Source: Bacillota bacterium
Lineage (GTDB): Bacteria; Bacillota; Clostridia; Saccharofermentanales; Fastidiosipilaceae
Assembly (NCBI GenBank): GCA_030057555.1
Contig: JASGUU010000037.1
Span: 1 to 39,830, forward strand
Direction: 5' to 3'
Length of the DNA stretch: 39,830 bases
A program made the translations under genes and the position numbers. Of this stretch, positions 31,702 to 39,109 are shown piece by piece. The notes beneath the pieces are model-generated. The model saw only the letters and a program-made list of their open reading frames with translations, had not been told where the DNA came from and made no database searches. Positions within the stretch are counted from its first letter, which is position 1. Each line of letters begins with the position of its first letter.

Positions 31702-33780
31702 ATGAAAGCGTATCCCGCAGCTCAGATTCGTAATGTAGCGATCCTCGGCCATATAGGGTCGGGGAAAACCTCATTCAGTGAGGCGGTGCTGTATGAAGCA
31801 GGCGTCATCGATCGACTCGGCCGCGTCAATGACGGCACGACGACGCTCGACTTCGACCCGGAGGAGACCCGCCGGACCATCAGCATCAACACCTCCGTCG
31901 CGTCCTTTGACTGGCGCGGCACGAAGCTGAACCTCTTCGACACGCCCGGCGACTTCGACTTCGCCGGCGAGGTCATGGGTGCGATCCGCGTTGCCGGCTC
32001 TTCCCTGATTGTCGTCTCCGCCCGCGACGGACTGAACGTCGGCGGCGAAAAAGCGGTCCGCTATGTGCGGAAGCAGAAGCTGCCCTTTGCCTTCTTTATT
32101 AATACACTTGATGACCCGCATGCCAATTTCAGCGAGACGGTTGAGGGGATCCGCGAATTCGCCGGTGACGGCATCGTGCCCTTCATGCTGCCGGTCCGCA
32201 TGGGCGAAGAGCTCGGCGGCTATGTCGATGTGCTGGCCCGGCAGGCTTATAAATACGATGGCCAGGGGAAAACCAGCCCCATGGAGATGCCGGCCGAGCT
32301 CGAGGACGCTCTCGAGGAGACCTATGAGCGCCTGAACGAGACGGTTGCCGAGACCAGCGAGGAACTGATGGAGAAGTATTTCTCCGAGGAGCCCTTCACG
32401 GAGGAGGAGTTCCGCACGGGCCTGCGCGAGGCGCTGATTTCCGGTGTCATGCATCCGATTTTCTGTGGCAGCGCCACCGAGAACAAGGGTGTGGCCGCCG
32501 CCATCGACGGCCTCATCTCCTGCACCGCCTCGCCCGACATGGCCGAGCCGGTTGTCGCCCAGATCCCACACAGCGATGAGACGGTCGAACTGACCTGCGA
32601 TCCGGACGGACCTCTGGCAGCTCTCGTCTTTAAGACCATTTCCGACCCCTTTGTCGGACGTATTTCGCTCTTCCGCGTCTATTCGGGGAAGATTGAGGCC
32701 TCGGATTCGCTCTACAACGCCAATCAGGAGAAGGAGGAGCGCGTCAACGGCCTGTCGGTGATGATAGGCAAAAAGAGCCAGTCGACCGACGTCGTCACCG
32801 CCGGTGACATCGGCGCGCTGGCGAAGCTGAATGCCACGGTGACCGGTGACACGCTTTGCAGGCGTGATAAACAGCTGATTCTGCCCGGCATTCCGCTGCC
32901 GACGCCGTCGTTCTCGATGGCCATCATGCCCGTCAAGCAGGGCGATGAAGAGAAGATCGTCAGCGGCCTGAACCGGCTGCGGGATGAGGATCCGAGCTTC
33001 TTCGTCTTCAACAACCCCGAAACCAACCAGATCGTGATTAACGGCCTCGGTGCGACCCACATCGACGTGCTGCGCTCGAAGCTCGGCACGAAGTTCAAGG
33101 TCGAGTCGACGATTGAGGTGCCGCGGGTTGCCTATCGTGAGACGATCCGGAAGAAGGTGAAGGTCCAGGGGCGGCATAAGAAGCAGTCCGGCGGCCACGG
33201 TCAGTACGGCGATGTCTGGATTGAGTTTGAACCCGGTGAGACCGAGGAACTGACTTTTGAGACCAACGTCTTCGGTGGTTCGGTGCCCAGAAACTACTTC
33301 CCGGCTGTCGAGAAGGGTCTGCAGGAGGCTGTGGCCGAGGGTGTGCTGGCCGGCTATCCGATGGTCAATCTGAAGGCCACGCTGGTTGACGGCTCCTATC
33401 ACGATGTGGACAGCTCGGAAATCGCCTTTAAGCTCGCCACGCATCTGGCCTATCGTGCGGGCATTCCGCAGGCAGGGCCGGTGCTGCTCGAGCCGATTTC
33501 GACCGTGCGCATCACTGTGCCGGAGCCGCAGCTCGGCGATATCATGTCCGATGTCAACCAGAAGCGCGGCCGGATCATGGGCATTGACGCGGCGGAGGAC
33601 ATGCAGCTCGTGACGGCCGAGATTCCGACGAGCGAGATGGCCACCTATGCCACCGACCTGCGCCAGATGACGCAGGGCCGCGGCTCGTATGAGATCGAGT
33701 TCGCCCGCTATGAGCAGGCGCCGCAGCCGATCGCCGACCGCGTCATCGCCGACGCAAAGGCGCGCGCGGAGCAGGCCTGA
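31702..33780 (+). CDS. EF-G-like translational GTPase (divergent paralogue)
   Basis: 692 residues with the full EF-G domain order I-V. Switch and nucleotide motifs differ from canonical EF-G: P-loop GHIGSGKTS (16-24), RTISINTS in place of RGITI, DTPGDFDF (80-87) with Asp84 where EF-G has the catalytic His, and NTLD (134-137) instead of NKMD. Domain IV keeps SGGHGQYGDVWIEFEP, and domain V keeps IMGIDAAEDMQLVTAEIPTSEM. It belongs to the EF-G2-like group found in many Firmicutes next to a standard fusA. A role in ribosome recycling or stress translation is possible; GTPase activity may be altered. TCAGGAGGCAGGG precedes ATG 31702. Confidence 0.9.
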   Translation: MKAYPAAQIRNVAILGHIGSGKTSFSEAVLYEAGVIDRLGRVNDGTTTLDFDPEETRRTISINTSVASFDWRGTKLNLFDTPGDFDFAGEVMGAIRVAGSSLIVVSARDGLNVGGEKAVRYVRKQKLPFAFFINTLDDPHANFSETVEGIREFAGDGIVPFMLPVRMGEELGGYVDVLARQAYKYDGQGKTSPMEMPAELEDALEETYERLNETVAETSEELMEKYFSEEPFTEEEFRTGLREALISGVMHPIFCGSATENKGVAAAIDGLISCTASPDMAEPVVAQIPHSDETVELTCDPDGPLAALVFKTISDPFVGRISLFRVYSGKIEASDSLYNANQEKEERVNGLSVMIGKKSQSTDVVTAGDIGALAKLNATVTGDTLCRRDKQLILPGIPLPTPSFSMAIMPVKQGDEEKIVSGLNRLRDEDPSFFVFNNPETNQIVINGLGATHIDVLRSKLGTKFKVESTIEVPRVAYRETIRKKVKVQGRHKKQSGGHGQYGDVWIEFEPGETEELTFETNVFGGSVPRNYFPAVEKGLQEAVAEGVLAGYPMVNLKATLVDGSYHDVDSSEIAFKLATHLAYRAGIPQAGPVLLEPISTVRITVPEPQLGDIMSDVNQKRGRIMGIDAAEDMQLVTAEIPTSEMATYATDLRQMTQGRGSYEIEFARYEQAPQPIADRVIADAKARAEQA

Positions 33781-33807
33781 CACCGGCAGGCTGTTCTGGT
33801 GTGAAGT

Positions 33808-34797
33808 ATGAGAATCTGCCACGCCCCTGACGATGGGATTGTGGTCCGGGGGCCCGCGGGAAGCGGGCCCCTCCGTCATTCCGACGGTCCGCTGGCGCGC
33901 GGCCTGGTGGCCCGCGACGACGTGCCGCCGCGGGAGGCGCTCCAGCGCCTGATCGCGAGCGGACCGGTCGACCTGCATCTGCACACGACGGCCTCGGATG
34001 GCCTTGAGAGCCCGGCCCAGCTCGTGCATCGTGTGCTGCGTTCCGGGCTGGTCGGTTTCGCAGTCAGCGATCACGATACGCTGAGTGGTGTGTGGGATAC
34101 CGCCATCATTCTTGATAAGCTGAACCTGCTGGGGGTCGAGACGCCGGACCTGGTGCCGGCGGTCGAGATCTCGACGCGTGATGCCGAGGGCGGGCGCCAC
34201 CTGCTGGCCTATTTCCCGCATGGCGGCGAGGTGGAGATCGAGTCCTTTCTGGAGACGCAGACACTGACGCGCGACGTGCGCAACCGCCTGATCTGCGAGC
34301 GTCTGACGGAACTGGGCTACCCTGTCAACTATGAGGAAGTACAGCTCGGCGGCGGGCGTAGTATCGGGCGTGTGCATATCGCCCAGGCGCTGATTCGTCA
34401 CGGCCATGTACCGGACGTGCGGACGGCGTTCGAGCGTTTTCTGTCTGGTGGCCGGCCCGCCTATGTGCCGCGCGAGCGTGTCGGCATCGCCGAGGTGATC
34501 CAGACGGTGCGGACGTGCGGGGGGCTGCCGGTGCTGGCGCATCCGGCGCAGTACGGCTGGTGTGGTCGCGGGGGGCGCTATCTCGAGGAGCGGCTCGAGG
34601 CGCTTGTTGAACTGGGCCTCGAGGGGGTCGAGGTGGTCCACGGCGATACCACGCCCGAACAGGCGGCGGAGATCGCCGCCGTGGCCAGGAAGCTGGGGCT
34701 GCTGCGTACGGCCGGCAGCGACTGGCACAGCCTGAACCGGCAGGGGCGGCGCATGTTCACGGGCAAGGACGACTTTCGCGAACTCCTGCTGGACTGA
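33808..34797 (+). CDS. PHP-domain phosphoesterase
   Basis: A 329-residue PHP metal-dependent phosphatase. The metal ligands are in DLHLHTTASDG, AVSDHDTLSG, AVEIST, LAHPAQYG, and GSDWH near the C-terminus. The arrangement, with an inserted helical segment (RLICERLTELGYPVNYEEV), resembles TrpH/YciV-type 5'-3' exonuclease or 3',5'-nucleoside bisphosphate phosphatases. Family members begin near the DLHLHT strand, so the first 48 residues here are unusual; they include a perfect 9-bp hairpin (33849-33871). ATG 33808 is the only in-frame ATG and has just GGTGTGA upstream, so the true start may be a later GTG/TTG. It lies 27 bp after the EF-G-like gene. Confidence 0.85.
   Translation: MRICHAPDDGIVVRGPAGSGPLRHSDGPLARGLVARDDVPPREALQRLIASGPVDLHLHTTASDGLESPAQLVHRVLRSGLVGFAVSDHDTLSGVWDTAIILDKLNLLGVETPDLVPAVEISTRDAEGGRHLLAYFPHGGEVEIESFLETQTLTRDVRNRLICERLTELGYPVNYEEVQLGGGRSIGRVHIAQALIRHGHVPDVRTAFERFLSGGRPAYVPRERVGIAEVIQTVRTCGGLPVLAHPAQYGWCGRGGRYLEERLEALVELGLEGVEVVHGDTTPEQAAEIAAVARKLGLLRTAGSDWHSLNRQGRRMFTGKDDFRELLLD
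33849..33871 (+). other. Strong hairpin in the PHP 5' region
   Basis: GGGGCCCGC (33849-33857) / GCGGGCCCC (33863-33871) with a GGGAA loop. It may be a translation-modulating structure or a terminator-like element for the EF-G-like gene, if the PHP gene starts further down. Confidence 0.55.
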
Positions 34798-34872
34798 GCC
34801 TGCCGTGCGGAGGAATCCCCGGGGCGTGGAAGCTTCGGGGCGTCAGTGCGTGTGGGTGTGCGTGGTGTGAGT

Positions 34873-35012
34873 GTGTGCAGTTTTTCAACCTTACGACAGC
34901 CCGAGTGCATAAATATTCATAATGCTGCATATTTTCTTGGTAATATGCAGGAATATGAATAAATATGCACGAAATGAGCTCGAAACCCGCGGAAGGTCGA
35001 AATTTTGCACAG
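34873..35012. repeat. Palindromic repeat with terminal inverted repeats (copy C)
   Basis: Ends GTGTGCAGTTTTTCAACCTT (34873-34892) and the inverted copy AAGGTCGAAATTTTGCACAG (34993-35012) match at 15 of 20 positions. The ends correspond to the end motif of copies A and B, and CAGCCCGAGTG after the left end is identical in copy B. Inside is a 66-bp hairpin, 34905-34933 / 34942-34970, with 25 of 29 positions paired and an 8-nt loop. The stretch 34830-34872 just upstream is GT-rich (GTGTGGGTGTG type). Confidence 0.7.
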
Positions 35013-35279
35013 GACAGATCCTGGAATGAATGCAAATTTCCGTTCTGGACGGATTCTGTGGCCATTTGGATCGCTGCAGCCGTCCAGAGCGTAAATGACC
35101 GACTTTTCTTGTTGCGAAAAAGTCCCGTCCTGAAGCTCCTCAGCTGCGTCAGCTGTCAAATACACACGGTAAAGCATGTCCGTCTGCTGTTCAGGATGTA
35201 CTCTATATGAGACACCGGGCCATTCAGGGAACCCCACAATCAGCAAATCTGAATATCCGTCAAACAGATACTGACTCAC
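34917..35279 (-). CDS. Small unknown protein, 3' end made of repeat DNA
   Basis: A 120-residue frame starting at GTG 35279, immediately after an in-frame TGA, and 14 bp after the stop of the upstream small gene. The first 60 residues (SQYLFDGYSDLLIVGFPEW, YRVHPEQQTDMLYRVYLT) look like ordinary protein. Codons after about 61 run through repeat copies C2 and C and read as unlikely sequence (HIYSYSCILPRKYAAL). There is no clear ribosome site. It may be the remaining 5' part of a gene whose end was replaced by an inserted element, or not a gene at all. Confidence 0.35.
   Translation of the reverse strand: MSQYLFDGYSDLLIVGFPEWPGVSYRVHPEQQTDMLYRVYLTADAAEELQDGTFSQQEKSVIYALDGCSDPNGHRIRPERKFAFIPGSVLCKISTFRGFRAHFVHIYSYSCILPRKYAAL
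35030..35096. repeat. Palindromic repeat (copy C2)
   Basis: ATTTCCGTTCTGGACGG (35036-35052) / CCGTCCAGAGCGTAAAT (35080-35096), 15 of 17 paired, with a 27-nt loop. It is homologous to copy D (20862-20926), with the same arms and loop length, and is preceded by TGCAAATTT like D. It lies 17 bp from copy C. Confidence 0.65.
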
Positions 35280-35293
35280 TCATCATGTTAGGC

Positions 35294-35644
35294 TCATGGC
35301 GCTTTGGTGTCGTACTTTGTGCCGACGTTTCCCCAGATCATCCTGGAAATGCGCTCCTCATCAATATGATCGATCAATTTATACTTCGGCGTTCCTCTGA
35401 TGCAGGCACCAAAGAAGAACAGCTGACCGCACTGTCTGCATCTCAAGTAGTGACACACGGTAAAGTGCCTGTCGCTGTTGAGTACTTCAAGCGTCTCCCT
35501 TAACAGACAGTCACCGGCAAACAGTTCTATTCGCTCCTGAGCTTCAAGTGCCTCCAGAAAACGCAGCAGCGGAGTATAGTTCTTATGAGCATCGTCCCGT
35601 GCCGCGTCAAACAGGGCCGCTATGATATTACAGTTCCTGCACAT
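35294..35644 (-). CDS. Small protein with a Cys-rich (zinc-ribbon-like) segment
   Basis: A 116-residue protein I do not recognise by name. The N-terminus has CRNC, followed by helical sequence (TPLLRFLEALEAQERIELFAGD). Then comes VCHYLRCRQCGQLFFFGACIRGTPKYKL (in overlapping parts CHYLRCRQCG and FFGACIRGTPKY), whose CxxxxxCxxC and following Cys suggest a structural zinc site. ATG 35644 has only a weak AAAGAG upstream. The base composition is lower in GC than its neighbours, which with the flanking repeats hints at acquired DNA. The neighbouring frame at 34917 may be co-transcribed. Confidence 0.6.
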   Translation of the reverse strand: MCRNCNIIAALFDAARDDAHKNYTPLLRFLEALEAQERIELFAGDCLLRETLEVLNSDRHFTVCHYLRCRQCGQLFFFGACIRGTPKYKLIDHIDEERISRMIWGNVGTKYDTKAP

Positions 35645-35787
35645 ATCGATCTCTTTCGTCTGTTGATGTTGATTAACTCAACCAGGCATCAGCCTTATCC
35701 GTATGCCCAGGGGTCTGCATTCACTCTGCCTCATTCCATGATCCCATAAGCCGGACATCCATACGTGTTTACCGCTGTAACGATCCG

Positions 35788-37866
35788 TCAACCCTCAATA
35801 AGGTAGACGACGGCGTTCTGCTCAGCGGGGAAGCGGGCGACCGCGATGCCGGCCTCCTCAAACCATGCCTCATCAACTTCATATTCTGGATTCGTGCGCA
35901 GAAAGTCGTCGATGATCACATAGCGGATGCCGCGCTCACGAAACCAGCCGTAGGCGTCGGCCCAGGAGGCCCACTCGGCGCGCCAGACCCGCTGCAGTTC
36001 CTCGTGGCGCGCGGCCGTGTTGTAGCCGGCTGACCAGGCATAGTAGCCGTGGCCGTACCAGCTGAGGCGGCCGCTCAGGAAAAAGGCGTGATAGTGCCAG
36101 GGCGGAGTCAGGAGGATTTCGCGCGGCCTGGTTTCCGCCTCCAGCCACCGTGTCAGCTCGGAATCCAGGTTGATTTCCACATGTCCCCGGTTCATGTAGC
36201 GATAGCTGAAAAGATCGACAATGCCGGTTGACGTGAGGACGAGGGCGAGACAGACGGCGAGGGCGCGGGTCAGCAGCCGAGCCGGCAATCCCGCGTCTGT
36301 GTTCCACAGCCGCCCACTGGCGTTCCGAGGTCCCGCGTCTGTGTCCAGCAGCCGCCCGCTGGCGTCCCGAGGTCCCGCACCCCCCCACAACTGCAGGAGC
36401 AGATCGGCGATGGGGACGGAACCAGACATCAGCGTCAGCATGATGTACTTGTGGTTGACGGCGATGTCGGGCGTCAGCGAGATGCAGAAGGCGAGGAGGG
36501 TCGGCAGCAGGAAAGCGGCGGCGAGGAAACCGCGCCAGCGCTCGTCCGCCCGGCGGCGCACCAGATGGGTGACCGCGGCGATGACGATGAGCGGCAGCGC
36601 GAGGCCGGTCAGCTCGATAAGGTAGGCGAGGACGCCGGGGACGGAGGAGTCGGGGGCGAGGAAGCCCCAGTGCCAGCCGGTGGCAAAGTCGGCCTGGGCC
36701 TGGGTGAGAGCGGTGCCGCTCCGGTACCAGGCTTCGGGGCGCCTGATGGGCAGGAAGAGGAAACCGCCCAGTAAGCTGCCGACACCGGCAGCGAGGGCGG
36801 TGAGGATGTGGACGAATTTTGCGCTCGAGAAAAGCCCCATGACGAAAAGAATCAGCAGCAGCGCCACGGCCACGGAGCCATGCCACCAGGGCAGGGCGGC
36901 GGCGAGCCAGACGGCGGGCAGCAGGGGACGCCAGCGTTTCGGCGCGTGCCAGCCACCTGCAGGTCCCGCACCCTGCCGCAGCAGTGGCAGCAGCCACAGC
37001 AGGATCAGCAGGGCGAGCGCGAAGCCAAAAAGGAAGTGCCGCTGGTTCGCATAGACATTCAGCGTCCACAGACCCCAGTCGTCGTGGAGCTGGCGGCCGA
37101 TAAAGCCGCGGATTTCAAGACTGCCGCCCTGCAGCCAGGAGAAGACAGCGAAGGAGGAGCGCAGCAGCAGCAGGGTCGGGGCGAGCCAGAAGGCGGCCCG
37201 GCGACCGCTCCAGGCCTCGGCGAGCGTGCCAAGCAGCACAAAGGCGGCGACGGTGCCAATGGCGGAGGGCAGGTTGATGGCCCAGACGAGTGGCAGCCCG
37301 AGATAGTGGAGATTGCCGCAGAGGACATAGAAGAGGGCATGCCAGCGCAGGCCGGCGCCGGCGAAGTGGGGGTAGTCGCTGGGGAAGTTCTGGCCTTTGG
37401 CAAAGCTCGAAACCAGCGCCGTATGAGGTGCATAGTCGCTGAAAACCGACAGTCCGGCGGCGAGGCGGCCATTGACCTCACGGAAGGGGTAGCCACTGAG
37501 CAGCCAGGCCACCCAGGCGAAAAGCAGCAGGACAGCGAGGTAGAAGATCCGTGGGCGCCGCGGTCGGCCAAACTGCGGGCGCTCAAGCAGCAGAAGGGGT
37601 AGAACGGGACAGAGAACCGTCGCGAGATTCGCGACGAGGAGGGGGTGGACGCGTCCTGGGAGCAAACGCCCGGCGAGCCAGGCATAGCCGTAGAGACTGG
37701 TGGTCAGCAGGACGAGGCCGCAGAGGGTGGCCGCGACGAGGCGCGTCAGCGAGGGCGGGCAGAGCTGGCCGGCGACGAGGGGGCGGCCGGGGCTGACGGC
37801 GGCAGAGCGGCGCAGCGCCGCATCACCGGTCAGCGCCGCCAGCAGGATCCAGAGGAGGGCGGTCAT
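35788..37866 (-). CDS. Large polytopic membrane protein (GT-C-like)
   Basis: A 692-residue protein with roughly 12-14 hydrophobic helices and a C-terminal soluble part. The loop SDYAPHTALVSSFAKGQNFP, then RWHALFYVLCGNLHYLGLP and INLPSAIGTV, is a pattern I associate with uncharacterised bacterial integral membrane glycosyltransferase-like (GT-C) proteins. The end contains WFRERGIRYVIIDDF and YEVDEAWFEEAGIAVARF, as in many GT-C C-termini. A near-repeat GPRDASGRLLDTDA / GPRNASGRLWNTDA lies in a loop. I take ATG 37866, overlapping the end of the GT2 gene by 44 bp; an ATG at 37962 would overlap by 140 bp. It probably uses the lipid-linked sugar made by that GT2. Confidence 0.75.
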   Translation of the reverse strand: MTALLWILLAALTGDAALRRSAAVSPGRPLVAGQLCPPSLTRLVAATLCGLVLLTTSLYGYAWLAGRLLPGRVHPLLVANLATVLCPVLPLLLLERPQFGRPRRPRIFYLAVLLLFAWVAWLLSGYPFREVNGRLAAGLSVFSDYAPHTALVSSFAKGQNFPSDYPHFAGAGLRWHALFYVLCGNLHYLGLPLVWAINLPSAIGTVAAFVLLGTLAEAWSGRRAAFWLAPTLLLLRSSFAVFSWLQGGSLEIRGFIGRQLHDDWGLWTLNVYANQRHFLFGFALALLILLWLLPLLRQGAGPAGGWHAPKRWRPLLPAVWLAAALPWWHGSVAVALLLILFVMGLFSSAKFVHILTALAAGVGSLLGGFLFLPIRRPEAWYRSGTALTQAQADFATGWHWGFLAPDSSVPGVLAYLIELTGLALPLIVIAAVTHLVRRRADERWRGFLAAAFLLPTLLAFCISLTPDIAVNHKYIMLTLMSGSVPIADLLLQLWGGAGPRDASGRLLDTDAGPRNASGRLWNTDAGLPARLLTRALAVCLALVLTSTGIVDLFSYRYMNRGHVEINLDSELTRWLEAETRPREILLTPPWHYHAFFLSGRLSWYGHGYYAWSAGYNTAARHEELQRVWRAEWASWADAYGWFRERGIRYVIIDDFLRTNPEYEVDEAWFEEAGIAVARFPAEQNAVVYLIEG

Positions 37867-38842
37867 CGGTGGGAGGCGCGGGGGGATCGAGCTCGGCGAC
37901 ACGGCGCAGAGGGCCGCGTTCGGTGCGGCTGACGAGGTAGCGGGGGCGTCCCTTGACCTCATGATAGATCTTCCCGATATAGGAGCCGATGAGACCGAGG
38001 GCGATCATGATGCCGCCGCCGATCAGGAGCAGAAGCAGGATGACGGTGGTGAAGCCGGACTCGGCGCGGCCGAGCAGCTTCATGACCAGGGTCTGGATGC
38101 CGAGGACCAGGGCGAGGAGCCAGAACACGACGCCCATCGCGACGATGAGATGCAGGGGCGCGGAGGAGAAACCGGCTATCGCGTTGATGGAGAGGCGCAT
38201 GAGGGCGCGGACATTCCATTTGCTGTGGCCCGTGGTGCGGTCGTCGACCGTGAAGGGCATCTCGATGCGGCGGAAGCCGAGCCAGGCGGAGAGGCCGCGA
38301 AAGAAGGTTTCGCGCTCGTCCAGCTCGCGCCAGGCATCGACGACGCGGCGGTCGAGAAGCTTGAAGTCGGAAGCGTTGCGGAGATTAATGCCGGAAGCTC
38401 GGCGAAAGATGCGGTAGAAGGTATTGGCGGCGGCGCGGGCGAGGGGGTTCTCGCTCTGGCGCTCAATTTTGATACCGTCTACGACTTCATAGCCCTCTTC
38501 GCGCCAGAGCCGGACCATCTCGGGGATGTAGCGCGGCGGGAACTGCAGGTCACCATCGAGGACAACGGCGCAGTCGCCAGTGACCGCATCGAGGCCGGCG
38601 CAGAGGGCCGCCTCCTTCCCGAAGTTGCGCGAAAAACCAAGCAGGCGGATCTCGGGATGGCTCGCGGCGGCCTGTTCCAGTTTCGCCCAGGTGCTGTCGG
38701 TGGAGCCGTCGTCAATCAGGATCAGCTCACTCTCGCAGTCGGGTATGGCCGCGACGGTTTCGGTCACGGCGGCGACAGTCAGGGCGACCTGTTCCTCCTC
38801 GTTATAGAACGGGATCACGATTGAGAGACGCATGTTTTGCAT
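37823..38842 (-). CDS. GtrB/DPM-like polyprenyl-phosphate glycosyltransferase (GT2)
   Basis: A 339-residue GT2 enzyme that transfers a sugar to undecaprenyl phosphate. The catalytic domain has LSIVIPFYNEEEQV, LILIDDGSTDST, GFSRNFGKEAAL and the metal motif VVLDGDLQFPP; then TGHSKWN and two C-terminal helices (LIVAMGVVFWLLALVLGI and LLLIGGGIMIALGLIGSYIGKIY). No Shine-Dalgarno precedes ATG 38842 or the in-frame ATG 38833. An extended -10 TGCTAGAAT sits seven bases upstream, so the message may be leaderless. It overlaps the GT-C-like gene, a classic donor-maker plus transferase pairing for wall or membrane glycan decoration. Confidence 0.9.
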   Translation of the reverse strand: MQNMRLSIVIPFYNEEEQVALTVAAVTETVAAIPDCESELILIDDGSTDSTWAKLEQAAASHPEIRLLGFSRNFGKEAALCAGLDAVTGDCAVVLDGDLQFPPRYIPEMVRLWREEGYEVVDGIKIERQSENPLARAAANTFYRIFRRASGINLRNASDFKLLDRRVVDAWRELDERETFFRGLSAWLGFRRIEMPFTVDDRTTGHSKWNVRALMRLSINAIAGFSSAPLHLIVAMGVVFWLLALVLGIQTLVMKLLGRAESGFTTVILLLLLIGGGIMIALGLIGSYIGKIYHEVKGRPRYLVSRTERGPLRRVAELDPPAPPTDDRPPLDPAGGADR

Positions 38843-38849
38843 GTCAGAA

Positions 38850-38858
38850 ATTCTAGCA
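38850..38858 (-). promoter_or_regulatory. Extended -10 directly before the GtrB-like ATG
   Basis: The minus strand reads TGCTAGAAT with seven bases before ATG 38842. The expected start site is the A of the ATG. No ribosome site lies in between. Confidence 0.5.
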
Positions 38859-39010
38859 CAGCGCAAAGGCCATGGGTTGAGCCAGCCGCTGCGGTCGCGG
38901 TGGAGTAAAAGAGGGAATCTCATAATATTGAAGTAATTTACTATATAAAAGGTAATTTTGAAGCGGATTATGGACCTATTCACAGGCCAAATATTCCGAA
39001 GCTTTCTTCG

Positions 39011-39073
39011 TTTACCCCGGGCCTGCAAAACTTAACGCCGCTTAACCCGAACTTAACATCGGAGCGCTACCAT
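39011..39073 (+). promoter_or_regulatory. Pho box array and -10 of the PstS-like gene
   Basis: Direct repeats TTAACG (39032), TTAACC (39042) and TTAACA (39053) are spaced 10 and 11 bp apart, with TTTACC at 39011 two helical turns upstream. This matches the TT(A/T)ACA repeats bound by PhoP/PhoB. A -10-like TACCAT (39068-39073) follows at the usual distance, with no -35. The AT-rich stretch at 38920-38960 and a small hairpin CGAAG-CTTT-CTTCG (38998-39011) lie further upstream. Confidence 0.75.
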
Positions 39074-39109
39074 TCCGTCGATATCTCAACGATGGAGGAA
39101 CTGTATACG

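Noticed and set aside
31771-34728. A 985-codon open frame on the minus strand across the EF-G-like and PHP genes
   Set aside because: It is the antisense shadow of two well-supported genes; high GC at third positions removes stops. Its product is His/Arg/Asp-rich with no domain.
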